Assembly: GCA_937876495.1 (NCBI GenBank)
Contig: CALEGL010000054.1
Location: 1-8,275 of the forward strand
DNA length: 8,275 nucleotides
Reading direction: 5' to 3'
DNA from: an uncultured Bifidobacterium sp.
GTDB taxonomy: Bacteria > Actinomycetota > Actinomycetes > Actinomycetales > Bifidobacteriaceae
Shown here: positions 1 to 5,699 of the stretch, one piece after another
How the letters are laid out: every line of letters starts with the position of its first letter
Numbering within the stretch: the stretch's first letter is position 1
The notes under the pieces: generated by a model
Database searches by the model: none
Told to the model about the DNA's origin: nothing
Seen by the model: only the letters and a program-made list of their open reading frames with translations
Position numbers and translations under genes: made by a program

Positions 1-2532
1 GGCAAGACGCGGGTGCTGACCCGCCGCATCGCCTGGCTGCTCAGCGAGGTCGGGGTCTGGCCCGGGCAGATCCTCGCCATCACCTTCACGAACAAGGCCG
101 CCGGGGAGATGCGCGAGAGGCTGGGAAAGCTCATCGGCCCGGCGGCGCAGCGCATGTGGGTGTCGACATTCCACTCGGCCTGCGTGAGGATCCTGCGCCG
201 CGACGGGAAGTCCATCGGCCTGTCCTCCGGATTCTCCATCTACGACACGGCGGACAGCGAGCGTCTCGTCAAGAACATCTGCGCCGACCTCAACGTCGAC
301 GTCAAGCGCTTCACCCCGCGCAGCATCCTCGCGAGAATCTCCGACTCCAAGAACGCCCTGAAGGACTGGCGCCACGACCTCGCCGAGCATGCGCCCGACT
401 ACCGTCCCGGGCAGCGCGGCTACCATCTGGGACGCCCCGACGACATGGACGCGCTGGTGGCGGTCGTCCACGCCGAGTACCAGCACCGGCTATCGCTGGC
501 GAACGCCGTCGACTTCGACGACCTCATCTCCCGCACCATCGAGCTGCTGCGAGCCGATCCGGAGGTGGCCCAACGCTACCGTCGCAAGTTCCGCTACATC
601 CTCGTCGACGAGTATCAGGACACCAACCACGCCCAGTACGAGCTCATCCGCGAGCTGGCGGGCGTCGATGCCGCGCCGTCCGGCGGCGGGGCGCCGGCCG
701 GGAGGCCCGCGGGGGAGTCCGCCGCCGGTCCAGGACTTCGGGGGGCGGAACGCGGCCCCGCCTGGGTGACGGTCGTCGGCGACTCCGACCAGTCGATCTA
801 CGCCTTCCGCGGCGCCGACATCAGCAACATCCAGGACTTCGACAAGGACTTCCCGGACGCCCACGTCATCATGCTCGAGCAGAACTACCGCTCCACGCAG
901 ACCATCCTCGACGCGGCCAACGCCGTCATCGCCCGCAATCCGGGACGGCGTCCCAAGAAGCTGTGGACGGCCGCCGGCAAGGGGGAGCCGATCGTCGGCT
1001 ACGCGGCCGACGACGAGCGGCAGGAGGCTCTGTGGATCGCCCGTGAGATCGCCCGCCTTCGCGGGGAGGACGACGTCCCCTACTCCGACATGGCCGTCAT
1101 GTACCGCGCCAACGCCCAGTCCCGTCCCCTCGAGGAGGGACTCATCAACGCCGGCATCCCCTACCAGCTCATCGGCGGCACCCGCTTCTACGAGCGACGC
1201 GAGGTCAAGGACGCGCTGGCGTACCTGCAGGCCGTCGCCAACCCCGTCGACGACGTCAACATGCGCCGCATCCTCAACGTCCCCAAGCGAGGTCTCGGGG
1301 CCCGGGCGGAGGCCCTCGTCCTGGGCTGGGCGGGCGAGCACGGCATGAGCTTCTGGGACGGCATCCTCCATCTCGAGGACATCGAGGGGATGCCCACGAG
1401 GACGGCTCGTCTTCTCACGGACTTCCGCGGACTGCTCGACCATCTCGCCGACGTCGCCCGCGAGAACGACGCACATCCCTCGCGGATCATCGAGGAGACG
1501 CTGTCCTCCACGGGGCTTCTTGACGAGCTGCGTCGATCCGAGGACCCGCAGGACGCCTCACGCGTGGACAACCTCTCCCAGCTGCAGTCCGTGGCCGCCG
1601 AATACGAGCAGAACACCCCCGACGCCACGCTCGCCGGGTTCCTCGAGACCACCGCGCTCGTGGCGGATGCCGACCAGCTGCCCGACGAGGGGGAGGACAG
1701 CGGCAAGGTCACTCTCATGACGCTGCACACGGCCAAGGGACTGGAGTACCCGGTCGTCTTCCTCACGGGCATGGAGCAGGGCACCTTCCCTCATTCGCGG
1801 TCGCTGGACGACGAGGACGAGCTCGCCGAGGAGAGACGCCTCGCCTATGTCGGCATCACTCGGGCCCGGCGTCTGCTCTACGTCACGCGCGCCGGCGTAA
1901 GGTCGCAGTGGGGCAGGAGCGCCGAGATGCTTCCCAGCCAGTTCCTCGACGAGATCCCCGACGAGCTCATCGACTGGAAGCGGCGCGAGACGTCGACCGG
2001 ATCCCTTCGCGGTGATGACGAGTTCGGCGGGAACGGGGGATGGGACGACGACGGCTCGACGTCGTACGGCTCCTCCTACGGTTCCGGTGGTTCCTACGGT
2101 TCCGGATCGTATGGCTCGTATGGGTCGTATGGCTCGAGGGCGTCCCACGGGTCGTCCGGCACTTCCTATGGATATGGATCTGGTTCCCGCGGCCGGTCCG
2201 CCGGATGGGGCTCGTCCTCCGGCCGTCGTGGCGGAACGGGGTCCGGGACCCCGTCCTCGGGGTCGCGGACGACCTACGGGCATGGGCGTCCCTCCTCATC
2301 CGTCTCCATCCGCCACGCCGCGCCGGCGGCGCACGCGGCCGCGACGGATTCCGACAACCATCTCGACGTCGCCGACTTCTCCATCGGGGACCGCATCTCG
2401 CATGACAGATACGGTCTCGGCACCGTCGTCGGCGTCCAGGACAAGGGCCGCAACTCCGTCATCACCGTGGACTTCGGATCGGGCGGGACCAAAAGACTGA
2501 TGCTTCGCGTCGCCCCGATCGAGAAGCTCTGA
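1..2532 (+). CDS. pcrA: ATP-dependent DNA helicase PcrA/UvrD (UvrD1-like), 5'-partial
   Basis: Superfamily 1A 3'-5' DNA helicase, a cytoplasmic motor that unwinds DNA in nucleotide excision repair and at stalled forks. The frame is open from base 1, which falls inside the Walker A motif (GKT, residues 1-3 of the visible 843), so an N-terminal segment of a few dozen residues is missing; the GTG at 13 is not a real start. Motifs run in order: Ia TFTNKAA (28-34), II DEYQD (203-207), III GDSDQSIYAFRG (from 260), IV QNYRS (294-298), V LHTAKG (575-580), VI YVGITRAR (616-623). Two unusual parts are a Gly/Ala/Pro-rich stretch between motifs II and III (about 223-254) and a Gly/Ser/Tyr-rich linker (about 665-788). 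The last ~55 residues (from 789, GDRISHDRYGLGTVV, ending IEKL) match the C-terminal Tudor-like domain that in PcrA/UvrD1 contacts RNA polymerase. The family call is secure; the choice between names pcrA, uvrD and uvrD1 is convention. Confidence 0.96.
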   Translation, partial: GKTRVLTRRIAWLLSEVGVWPGQILAITFTNKAAGEMRERLGKLIGPAAQRMWVSTFHSACVRILRRDGKSIGLSSGFSIYDTADSERLVKNICADLNVDVKRFTPRSILARISDSKNALKDWRHDLAEHAPDYRPGQRGYHLGRPDDMDALVAVVHAEYQHRLSLANAVDFDDLISRTIELLRADPEVAQRYRRKFRYILVDEYQDTNHAQYELIRELAGVDAAPSGGGAPAGRPAGESAAGPGLRGAERGPAWVTVVGDSDQSIYAFRGADISNIQDFDKDFPDAHVIMLEQNYRSTQTILDAANAVIARNPGRRPKKLWTAAGKGEPIVGYAADDERQEALWIAREIARLRGEDDVPYSDMAVMYRANAQSRPLEEGLINAGIPYQLIGGTRFYERREVKDALAYLQAVANPVDDVNMRRILNVPKRGLGARAEALVLGWAGEHGMSFWDGILHLEDIEGMPTRTARLLTDFRGLLDHLADVARENDAHPSRIIEETLSSTGLLDELRRSEDPQDASRVDNLSQLQSVAAEYEQNTPDATLAGFLETTALVADADQLPDEGEDSGKVTLMTLHTAKGLEYPVVFLTGMEQGTFPHSRSLDDEDELAEERRLAYVGITRARRLLYVTRAGVRSQWGRSAEMLPSQFLDEIPDELIDWKRRETSTGSLRGDDEFGGNGGWDDDGSTSYGSSYGSGGSYGSGSYGSYGSYGSRASHGSSGTSYGYGSGSRGRSAGWGSSSGRRGGTGSGTPSSGSRTTYGHGRPSSSVSIRHAAPAAHAAATDSDNHLDVADFSIGDRISHDRYGLGTVVGVQDKGRNSVITVDFGSGGTKRLMLRVAPIEKL
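2062..2136 (+). repeat. In-frame Ser-Tyr-Gly coding repeats in the helicase linker
   Basis: The helicase linker here encodes repeated Ser-Tyr-Gly units, six of them within this stretch and a seventh at 2164-2172. The tightest part is three tandem 9-bp copies of TCG-TAT-GGN at 2107-2133. Because the unit is a multiple of three, slippage would change linker length without breaking the frame. The flexible segment separates the motor core from the C-terminal Tudor-like domain. Seen directly in the sequence; the flexibility is inferred from composition. Confidence 0.85.
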
Positions 2533-2584
2533 GCGCCTCGGTGACGCGTCTGGCGACGTCGGGGCTTCTCCGGCATCCATGCGC

Positions 2585-2614
2585 GTTTCGCGGGTCGCCG
2601 TTGCGTGATAGTCT
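2585..2614 (+). promoter_or_regulatory. Probable rpsD promoter
   Basis: A plausible -10 element, GATAGT at 2607-2612 (4 of 6 to TATAAT; TAGTCT at 2609-2614 is an alternative register), lies in the gap between the helicase and rpsD. The -35 region, around TTTCG at 2586-2590, is poor. Transcription would begin near 2619, just before the first leader hairpin, which gives a 5' leader of about 168 nt. The placement upstream of a structured leader is the main support. Confidence 0.4.
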
Positions 2615-2618
2615 GGAC

Positions 2619-2786
2619 GATTGTGTCCGCCGACGTGGCGGATGCTGTCTGGAGCCTTAGCCCGTCAGTGGGTCGGCGGCCTGCGGCCGTTCGTGCATGG
2701 CACGGGAAGCACTGGAGAGGCCGGCTCGGCGAGGATTCGCATGAATCCGCGTCACGTTCAGATAACGACAGAAACAAAGGAAGAAC
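2619..2786 (+). promoter_or_regulatory. Structured 5' leader of rpsD (candidate S4 autoregulatory leader)
   Basis: Three hairpins can be drawn between the likely transcription start and the S4 start codon. The first has arms TCCGCC (2626-2631) and GGCGGA (2637-2642) around loop GACGT, extendable by wobble pairs to 2623-2645. The second pairs CGGCC (2677-2681) with GGCCG (2685-2689). The third pairs GGATTC (2733-2738) with GAATCC (2743-2748) around GCAT and continues, after one A-G mismatch, with four further pairs to 2728-2753; it ends about 22 nt before the Shine-Dalgarno. S4 represses its own mRNA through leader structures in Bacillus and through the alpha operon in E. coli. That this leader does the same is inference; I cannot match it to a described leader class. 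Confidence 0.4.
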
Positions 2787-3413
2787 ATGACCAACGTTCA
2801 GCGGTCACGCCGTCAGGTCCGCCTGTCGCGCGCCCTGGGAATCGCGCTGACCCCCAAGGCCCAGCGCATCTTCGAGAAGCGTCCGTACGCGCCCGGCGAG
2901 CATGGACGCACCCGTCGCCGCACCGAGTCCGACTACGCCGTCCGTCTGCGCGAGAAGCAGCGTCTGCGCGCCCAGTACGGCGTCTCCGAGAAGCAGCTCC
3001 GCGCCGTCTACGAGAAGGGCACCCACACAGCCGGTCAGACCGGCACCGCCATGCTCGTCGACCTTGAGACCCGTCTTGACGCCCTCGTGCTGCGCGCCGG
3101 CTTCGCCCGCACCACCGCGCAGGCCCGTCAGTACGTCGTGCATCGCCACATCCTCGTCGACGGCGTCATCGTCGATCGTCCCTCCTACAGGGTCAAGCCC
3201 GGCCAGACCATCCAGGTCAAGGCGAAGAGCCAGATTCTCGTGCCGTTCCAGATCGCGGCCGAGGGCGTGCACCGAGACGTCCTGCCGGCGGTCCCCGGCT
3301 ACCTGGACGTCACGCTCACCTCCCTGAAGGCCACGCTGCTGCGCAAGCCCGAACCGGAGGAGATTCCCGTGCAGGTCAACATCCAGTACGTCGTCGAGTT
3401 CTACGCCCGCTGA
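2787..3413 (+). CDS. rpsD: 30S ribosomal protein S4
   Basis: Primary 16S rRNA-binding protein that nucleates assembly of the 5' domain of the small subunit and is part of the mRNA entry site and decoding accuracy. The 208-residue product has the family length. Visible hallmarks are the N-terminal basic region with RPYAPGEHG (32-40), the helical region to about residue 92, the S4 RNA-binding fold from about 95 to 155 (ETRLDAL, QARQYVVHRHILVDG, YRVKPGQTI), and the C-terminal VEFYAR. It lacks the zinc-binding cysteines of C+ type S4 and so is a C-minus form. The ATG is preceded by a good AAAGGAAG Shine-Dalgarno (2776-2783). It stands alone, not within the alpha operon with rpsM, rpsK and rpoA, and ends at a strong hairpin. 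This placement after a helicase gene and before alaS is what I recall from bifidobacteria. Confidence 0.99.
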   Translation: MTNVQRSRRQVRLSRALGIALTPKAQRIFEKRPYAPGEHGRTRRRTESDYAVRLREKQRLRAQYGVSEKQLRAVYEKGTHTAGQTGTAMLVDLETRLDALVLRAGFARTTAQARQYVVHRHILVDGVIVDRPSYRVKPGQTIQVKAKSQILVPFQIAAEGVHRDVLPAVPGYLDVTLTSLKATLLRKPEPEEIPVQVNIQYVVEFYAR

Positions 3414-3427
3414 CGCTGCAGGATTTG

Positions 3428-3469
3428 GATCGCGCCCCCTGGAGCCGCAAGGCTCCGGGGGGCGCGATC
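3428..3469 (+). terminator. Strong hairpin terminator after rpsD
   Basis: A 19-bp stem with a single G-U pair closes on a GCAA tetraloop (3447-3450, a GNRA loop). The left arm is 3428-3446 and the right arm 3451-3469. It begins 14 bases after the rpsD stop codon. There is no run of T after the stem on the plus strand (only TATT) and none on the minus strand, so it departs from the classical intrinsic terminator, which is common in high-GC actinobacteria. Lying between convergent genes, it could also stop readthrough from the minus-strand gene. Confidence 0.85.
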
Positions 3470-3616
3470 GTATTCCACGTACATGACGTCGTCGATCGGC
3501 AAGCGTTTTCGGACTCCGACGCATCCGGAGGGAAGTCCGGCCGACCGCGTGGATAACGGGGCAGGGCAGCCGAAGCGGTTCCGCAGCCCAGTGCCGACTC
3601 CGAGCCGGTCTGGGCG

Positions 3617-3982
3617 TCAGTCGCCGATAACCGCGCCGACGATGCCCGACACCACGGACATGACCAGGGATCCGATCACGGACCACCAGAATCCGTCGAT
3701 CCAGACCCCGACGCCGAAGAAGGCCACGGCCAGCCAGGATGCCAGCTCCATGAACAGCCAGTTGATGATCAGGGCGACGAGCCCGAGGCTCAGGATGGAG
3801 AACGGCAGGGCGAGAAGATGCACCACCGGCTTGATGGAGGCGTTGATCAGCGCCAGGAAGAAGGCGAAGGCCGCCACCCCCAGCACCGCGGGGCTGCCGA
3901 TGGGCCGCATGCCAGGCAGTAGGGCGACCATGACGCCGGCGGCGATGGTCAGGACGAGCCAGCGGGTGAGGAACGAGGACAT
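3617..3982 (-). CDS. Phage holin family 4 / YvlD-like membrane protein
   Basis: A 121-residue, very hydrophobic protein with about four membrane helices, roughly residues 4-22, 33-50, 57-95 (long, perhaps split) and 99-120. The central signature, with NASIKP (47-52), LPF near 59 and LGLVALIINW (66-75), fits the 'mycobacterial 4 TMS phage holin, superfamily IV' family that includes YvlD. Despite the name these are chromosomal proteins found in many Gram-positives; no lytic role is established here and no lysin or phage gene is nearby. Function is unknown, probably at the envelope. The ATG has no usable Shine-Dalgarno (a G-run ends one base before it), but an extended -10 sits 7 bases upstream, suggesting a leaderless mRNA. 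A 194-codon frame on the opposite strand overlaps it completely; the membrane signature and promoter favour this strand. Confidence 0.88.
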   Translation of the reverse strand: MSSFLTRWLVLTIAAGVMVALLPGMRPIGSPAVLGVAAFAFFLALINASIKPVVHLLALPFSILSLGLVALIINWLFMELASWLAVAFFGVGVWIDGFWWSVIGSLVMSVVSGIVGAVIGD

Positions 3983-3989
3983 GCCCCCG

Positions 3990-3998
3990 ATTATGCCA
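3990..3998 (-). promoter_or_regulatory. Extended -10 promoter of the holin-like gene
   Basis: Read on the minus strand, TGG-CATAAT (3998 to 3990) matches the extended -10 form TGN-TATAAT with one mismatch in the hexamer. Seven bases separate it from the ATG, so RNA would start at or next to the first base of the start codon. No convincing -35 is present; TGACGG at 4015-4010 is the nearest partial match. Extended -10 promoters often tolerate a weak -35. Confidence 0.6.
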
Positions 3999-4105
3999 GC
4001 ACCACCCGTCCGTCATCCCTTCCATCCCCTGGCGGGGCGTCCGTCCTCGCGTCGGCTCTTCGGATAGTCCGTTTCCCCGGCCGTCTCGCGGACGGTCGTA
4101 TCGGA

Positions 4106-4114
4106 TGCGATAAT
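4106..4114 (+). promoter_or_regulatory. Extended -10 promoter of the histidine phosphatase gene
   Basis: TGC-GATAAT (4106-4114) fits TGN-TATAAT with one mismatch in the hexamer and ends six bases before the ATG at 4121. A start site at or next to the A of the ATG would give a leaderless mRNA, which agrees with the lack of a purine-rich Shine-Dalgarno in GGTCGC (4115-4120). The -10 also lies within an inverted repeat, TATCG-GATG-CGATA (4099-4112), that could serve as an operator. No clear -35 is visible. Confidence 0.62.
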
Positions 4115-4120
4115 GGTCGC

Positions 4121-4795
4121 ATGCTCCTCCATCTTCATCTCGTCCGTCATGGGCAGACCTACTTCAACCGCTACAACCGGCTGCAGGGCTGGTCGAACTC
4201 GCCGCTCACCGAAAAGGGACTTCAGGACGCCCGACGAGCGGCGGACAGGCTTGCCGGCCTCGACCTGGCGGCGGCCTTCTGCTCCGACACCACACGTGCC
4301 ATGCAGACGGCGACGATGATTCTCGACCGCAACGAGACCGCGGGGCATAGACGTCCCCGTCTGACGCCGGATATGCATTTCCGCGAGCAGTTTTACGGCT
4401 ACTTCGAAGGCCAGGACATGTCCATGGCCTGGTGGGCGGCGGGGGCCCCGCACGGAGCGCCCACCTACGCTCAGATCGTCGCCAGATACGGACTCGGCGC
4501 CACGCGCGACTTCCTCAAGGCCGCCGACCCCTTCCATGACGCGGAATCCGACGAGGAGTACTGGAGGCGCGTCGAGGGGGGCTTCGCACTCATCGCCGCC
4601 ACACCCGGGCTGAAGAACGGCGACCACGTTCTGCAGATATCCCACGGCAACACCCTGCTCAGTCTCATGAACCGCTTCGCACCCGAGGGACACGACCTGA
4701 CGCATCGCCCGGCGAACGGAAGCGTCACCGACATGGACTTCGACACGGATGCCCCTCTCGACGAGGGCGTGACGGTCGTCTCCTACGACGGCTGA
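4121..4795 (+). CDS. Histidine phosphatase superfamily protein (phosphoglycerate mutase-like)
   Basis: A 224-residue member of the branch-1 histidine phosphatase fold. The phospho-accepting motif LVRHGQT gives R9, H10 and G11. The other catalytic-pocket residues appear in order: R59 in SDTTRAMQTA, E89 in REQFYG as likely proton donor, and H175 in ISHGN. A phosphohistidine intermediate on H10 is expected from the family. Such proteins dephosphorylate varied small substrates, and true cofactor-dependent phosphoglycerate mutase (GpmA) has a longer, more conserved sequence that this does not show, so a phosphatase is more likely than the glycolytic enzyme. The substrate cannot be told from sequence. 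It is a single gene with its own promoter, divergent from the holin-like gene. There is no signal peptide, so it is cytoplasmic. Translation probably starts on a leaderless message. Confidence 0.93.
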   Translation: MLLHLHLVRHGQTYFNRYNRLQGWSNSPLTEKGLQDARRAADRLAGLDLAAAFCSDTTRAMQTATMILDRNETAGHRRPRLTPDMHFREQFYGYFEGQDMSMAWWAAGAPHGAPTYAQIVARYGLGATRDFLKAADPFHDAESDEEYWRRVEGGFALIAATPGLKNGDHVLQISHGNTLLSLMNRFAPEGHDLTHRPANGSVTDMDFDTDAPLDEGVTVVSYDG

Positions 4796-4824
4796 TCATG
4801 GGTCGGACTTGGGGGGCCGACGTC

Positions 4825-4854
4825 CCGACACGCGTCGCGGCGGGAGTCTACAGT
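4825..4854 (+). promoter_or_regulatory. Candidate promoter for the DUF948-like gene pair
   Basis: CCGACA (4825-4830; 4 of 6 to TTGACA) and TACAGT (4849-4854; 4 of 6 to TATAAT) are separated by 18 bases. The start would be near 4861, leaving about 56 nt of leader before the ATG at 4917 with its AGGGG Shine-Dalgarno. This is the only reasonable promoter I see between 4796 and 4916. Confidence 0.45.
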
Positions 4855-4916
4855 GAGTCGGGTCCGGGAAAGCGGGGCGGCTGCATGCCGTCACCGGCAG
4901 AAGAACAGGGGTGCAT

Positions 4917-5375
4917 ATGGATGTAGGAGACATCGCCGGCCTGATCGCCGCCATAGCTTTCGCCATCCTCGCCGGTTTCCTCATCTATCCGCTCATCCGG
5001 CTCGGCAGGCTTTTCGACCAGATCGCCGACACCGTCCGCGAGTCCGGCGACCACGCCATCCCCGCGCTTGATGAGGGCGTCACCACCGTCAAGCAGATCA
5101 ACCGTTCGCTTCAGGACGTCAACAGGATCTCGGCCGCGGCCTCGTCCACGGCGGATTCCGTCGGGGCCCTGGCCGACCTGTACGGGTCCTTCTTGGGCAA
5201 GCCGGTCATCAAGGCGGCCTCCGCCCTCTACGCGGCTCGCCTGACGGCCCGGTCGTTCCTCTCGGGACGGCGCGGTCAGGCCTCGGCAGGGACGTCTGAC
5301 GGGCGCGGACATGCGACTGATCCGACGACGACCGCATCCGCATCATCCGCGTCCTCGACGCGCAAGGGGGAGTGA
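4917..5375 (+). CDS. DUF948-like single-pass membrane protein
   Basis: A 152-residue protein with one N-terminal membrane helix (about residues 7-27), a positively and negatively charged amphipathic region (about 29-85, with LIRLGRLFDQIADTV and VTTVKQINRSLQDV) and a low-complexity Ser/Thr/Ala tail (122-152). This is the layout of DUF948 proteins, which resemble the N-terminal part of some methyl-accepting or coiled-coil envelope proteins and have no settled function. I chose the ATG at 4917 over the in-frame GTG at 4911 because AGGGG (4907-4911) is 5 bases from the ATG and would overlap the GTG. The stop overlaps the start of the next gene by one base (TGATG), so the two are probably translated together. 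Association with alaS is, as I recall, conserved in bifidobacteria and likely reflects shared transcription more than shared function. Confidence 0.85.
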   Translation: MDVGDIAGLIAAIAFAILAGFLIYPLIRLGRLFDQIADTVRESGDHAIPALDEGVTTVKQINRSLQDVNRISAAASSTADSVGALADLYGSFLGKPVIKAASALYAARLTARSFLSGRRGQASAGTSDGRGHATDPTTTASASSASSTRKGE

Positions 5376-5617
5376 TGGGTAAGCGAGCGTTCTGGCTTCT
5401 TGTCGGCATGGTCGCCGGCGTCATCGCCGTCTCGAAGGCACGGGCCTACGTCAGGGCCAACACCCCGACGCCGGTGAGCCGGGTGCTCGCCGGAAAGGAA
5501 TCCGACAACACTGTCGTCCGCACCATCGTCGGCCTCGTCGAGGAGTTCAACGCCACCCGCCAGGCACGCGAGGCAGAGCTCAACAGGCGCTACGGGGGAC
5601 CGAACCGGTCCCGCTGA
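5375..5617 (+). CDS. Small hypothetical membrane protein downstream of the DUF948-like gene
   Basis: An 80-residue protein with an N-terminal hydrophobic helix (about residues 5-20, FWLLVGMVAGVIAVSK) followed by a basic, soluble tail (Lys/Arg-rich, ending NRSR) that may form a helix around EEFNATRQAREAEL. I know it as a conserved short protein at this place in bifidobacteria, but no function is established. The start is the ATG at 5375, which shares its A with the TGA of the upstream gene and has AAGGGGG (5364-5370) as Shine-Dalgarno; the GTG at 5372 is in frame but too close to it. Tight coupling suggests that it works with the DUF948-like protein at the membrane, which is inference. Confidence 0.82.
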   Translation: MGKRAFWLLVGMVAGVIAVSKARAYVRANTPTPVSRVLAGKESDNTVVRTIVGLVEEFNATRQAREAELNRRYGGPNRSR

Positions 5618-5699
5618 ACCAGAAGCCGTCCTTGGCGTGCCCATGGACCGGCGTCAGAACTTACCAGCAATCCGATAGGAACAAGGAGTCAATCCGCGC

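Noticed and set aside
490..1476. 328-codon minus-strand frame inside the helicase gene
   Set aside because: Antisense shadow of a secure gene; long stop-free antisense frames are expected at this GC content.
2558..2574. GTCGGGG-CTT-CTCCGGC hairpin after the helicase stop, as terminator
   Set aside because: Seven pairs with two wobbles and no T-run; too weak to call.
2605..2790. 61-codon GTG-start frame ending at the rpsD start (TGA within ATGA), possible leader peptide
   Set aside because: No Shine-Dalgarno before the GTG, which overlaps the likely -10; the encoded sequence has no family features and the region reads better as structured leader.
3617..3982. Prophage or toxin-lysis module suggested by the holin name
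   Set aside because: No lysin, integrase, structural phage gene or attachment repeat nearby; the family is mostly chromosomal and non-phage.
3483..4067. 194-codon plus-strand frame opposite the holin-like gene
   Set aside because: Its product is a charged, Pro/Thr/Arg-rich sequence typical of antisense frames in GC-rich DNA, while the minus strand encodes a recognisable membrane family with a promoter.
4113..4319. ATG at 4113 starting a 68-codon frame
   Set aside because: Out of frame with the phosphatase and overlapping the -10 hexamer; product is Arg/Thr-rich noise.
4802..4821. GTCGG/CCGAC hairpin after the phosphatase stop, as terminator
   Set aside because: Only five pairs around a 10-base loop and no T-run.
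5596..5612. GGGACC-GAACC-GGTCCC hairpin at the end of the small membrane protein gene
   Set aside because: Six pairs lying inside the coding sequence with no T-run; could attenuate readthrough into alaS but is within chance expectation.
5632..5679. Separate alaS promoter (TTGGCG at 5632 or GATAGG at 5674)
   Set aside because: No pairing of -35 and -10 with proper spacing; neither element is convincing.
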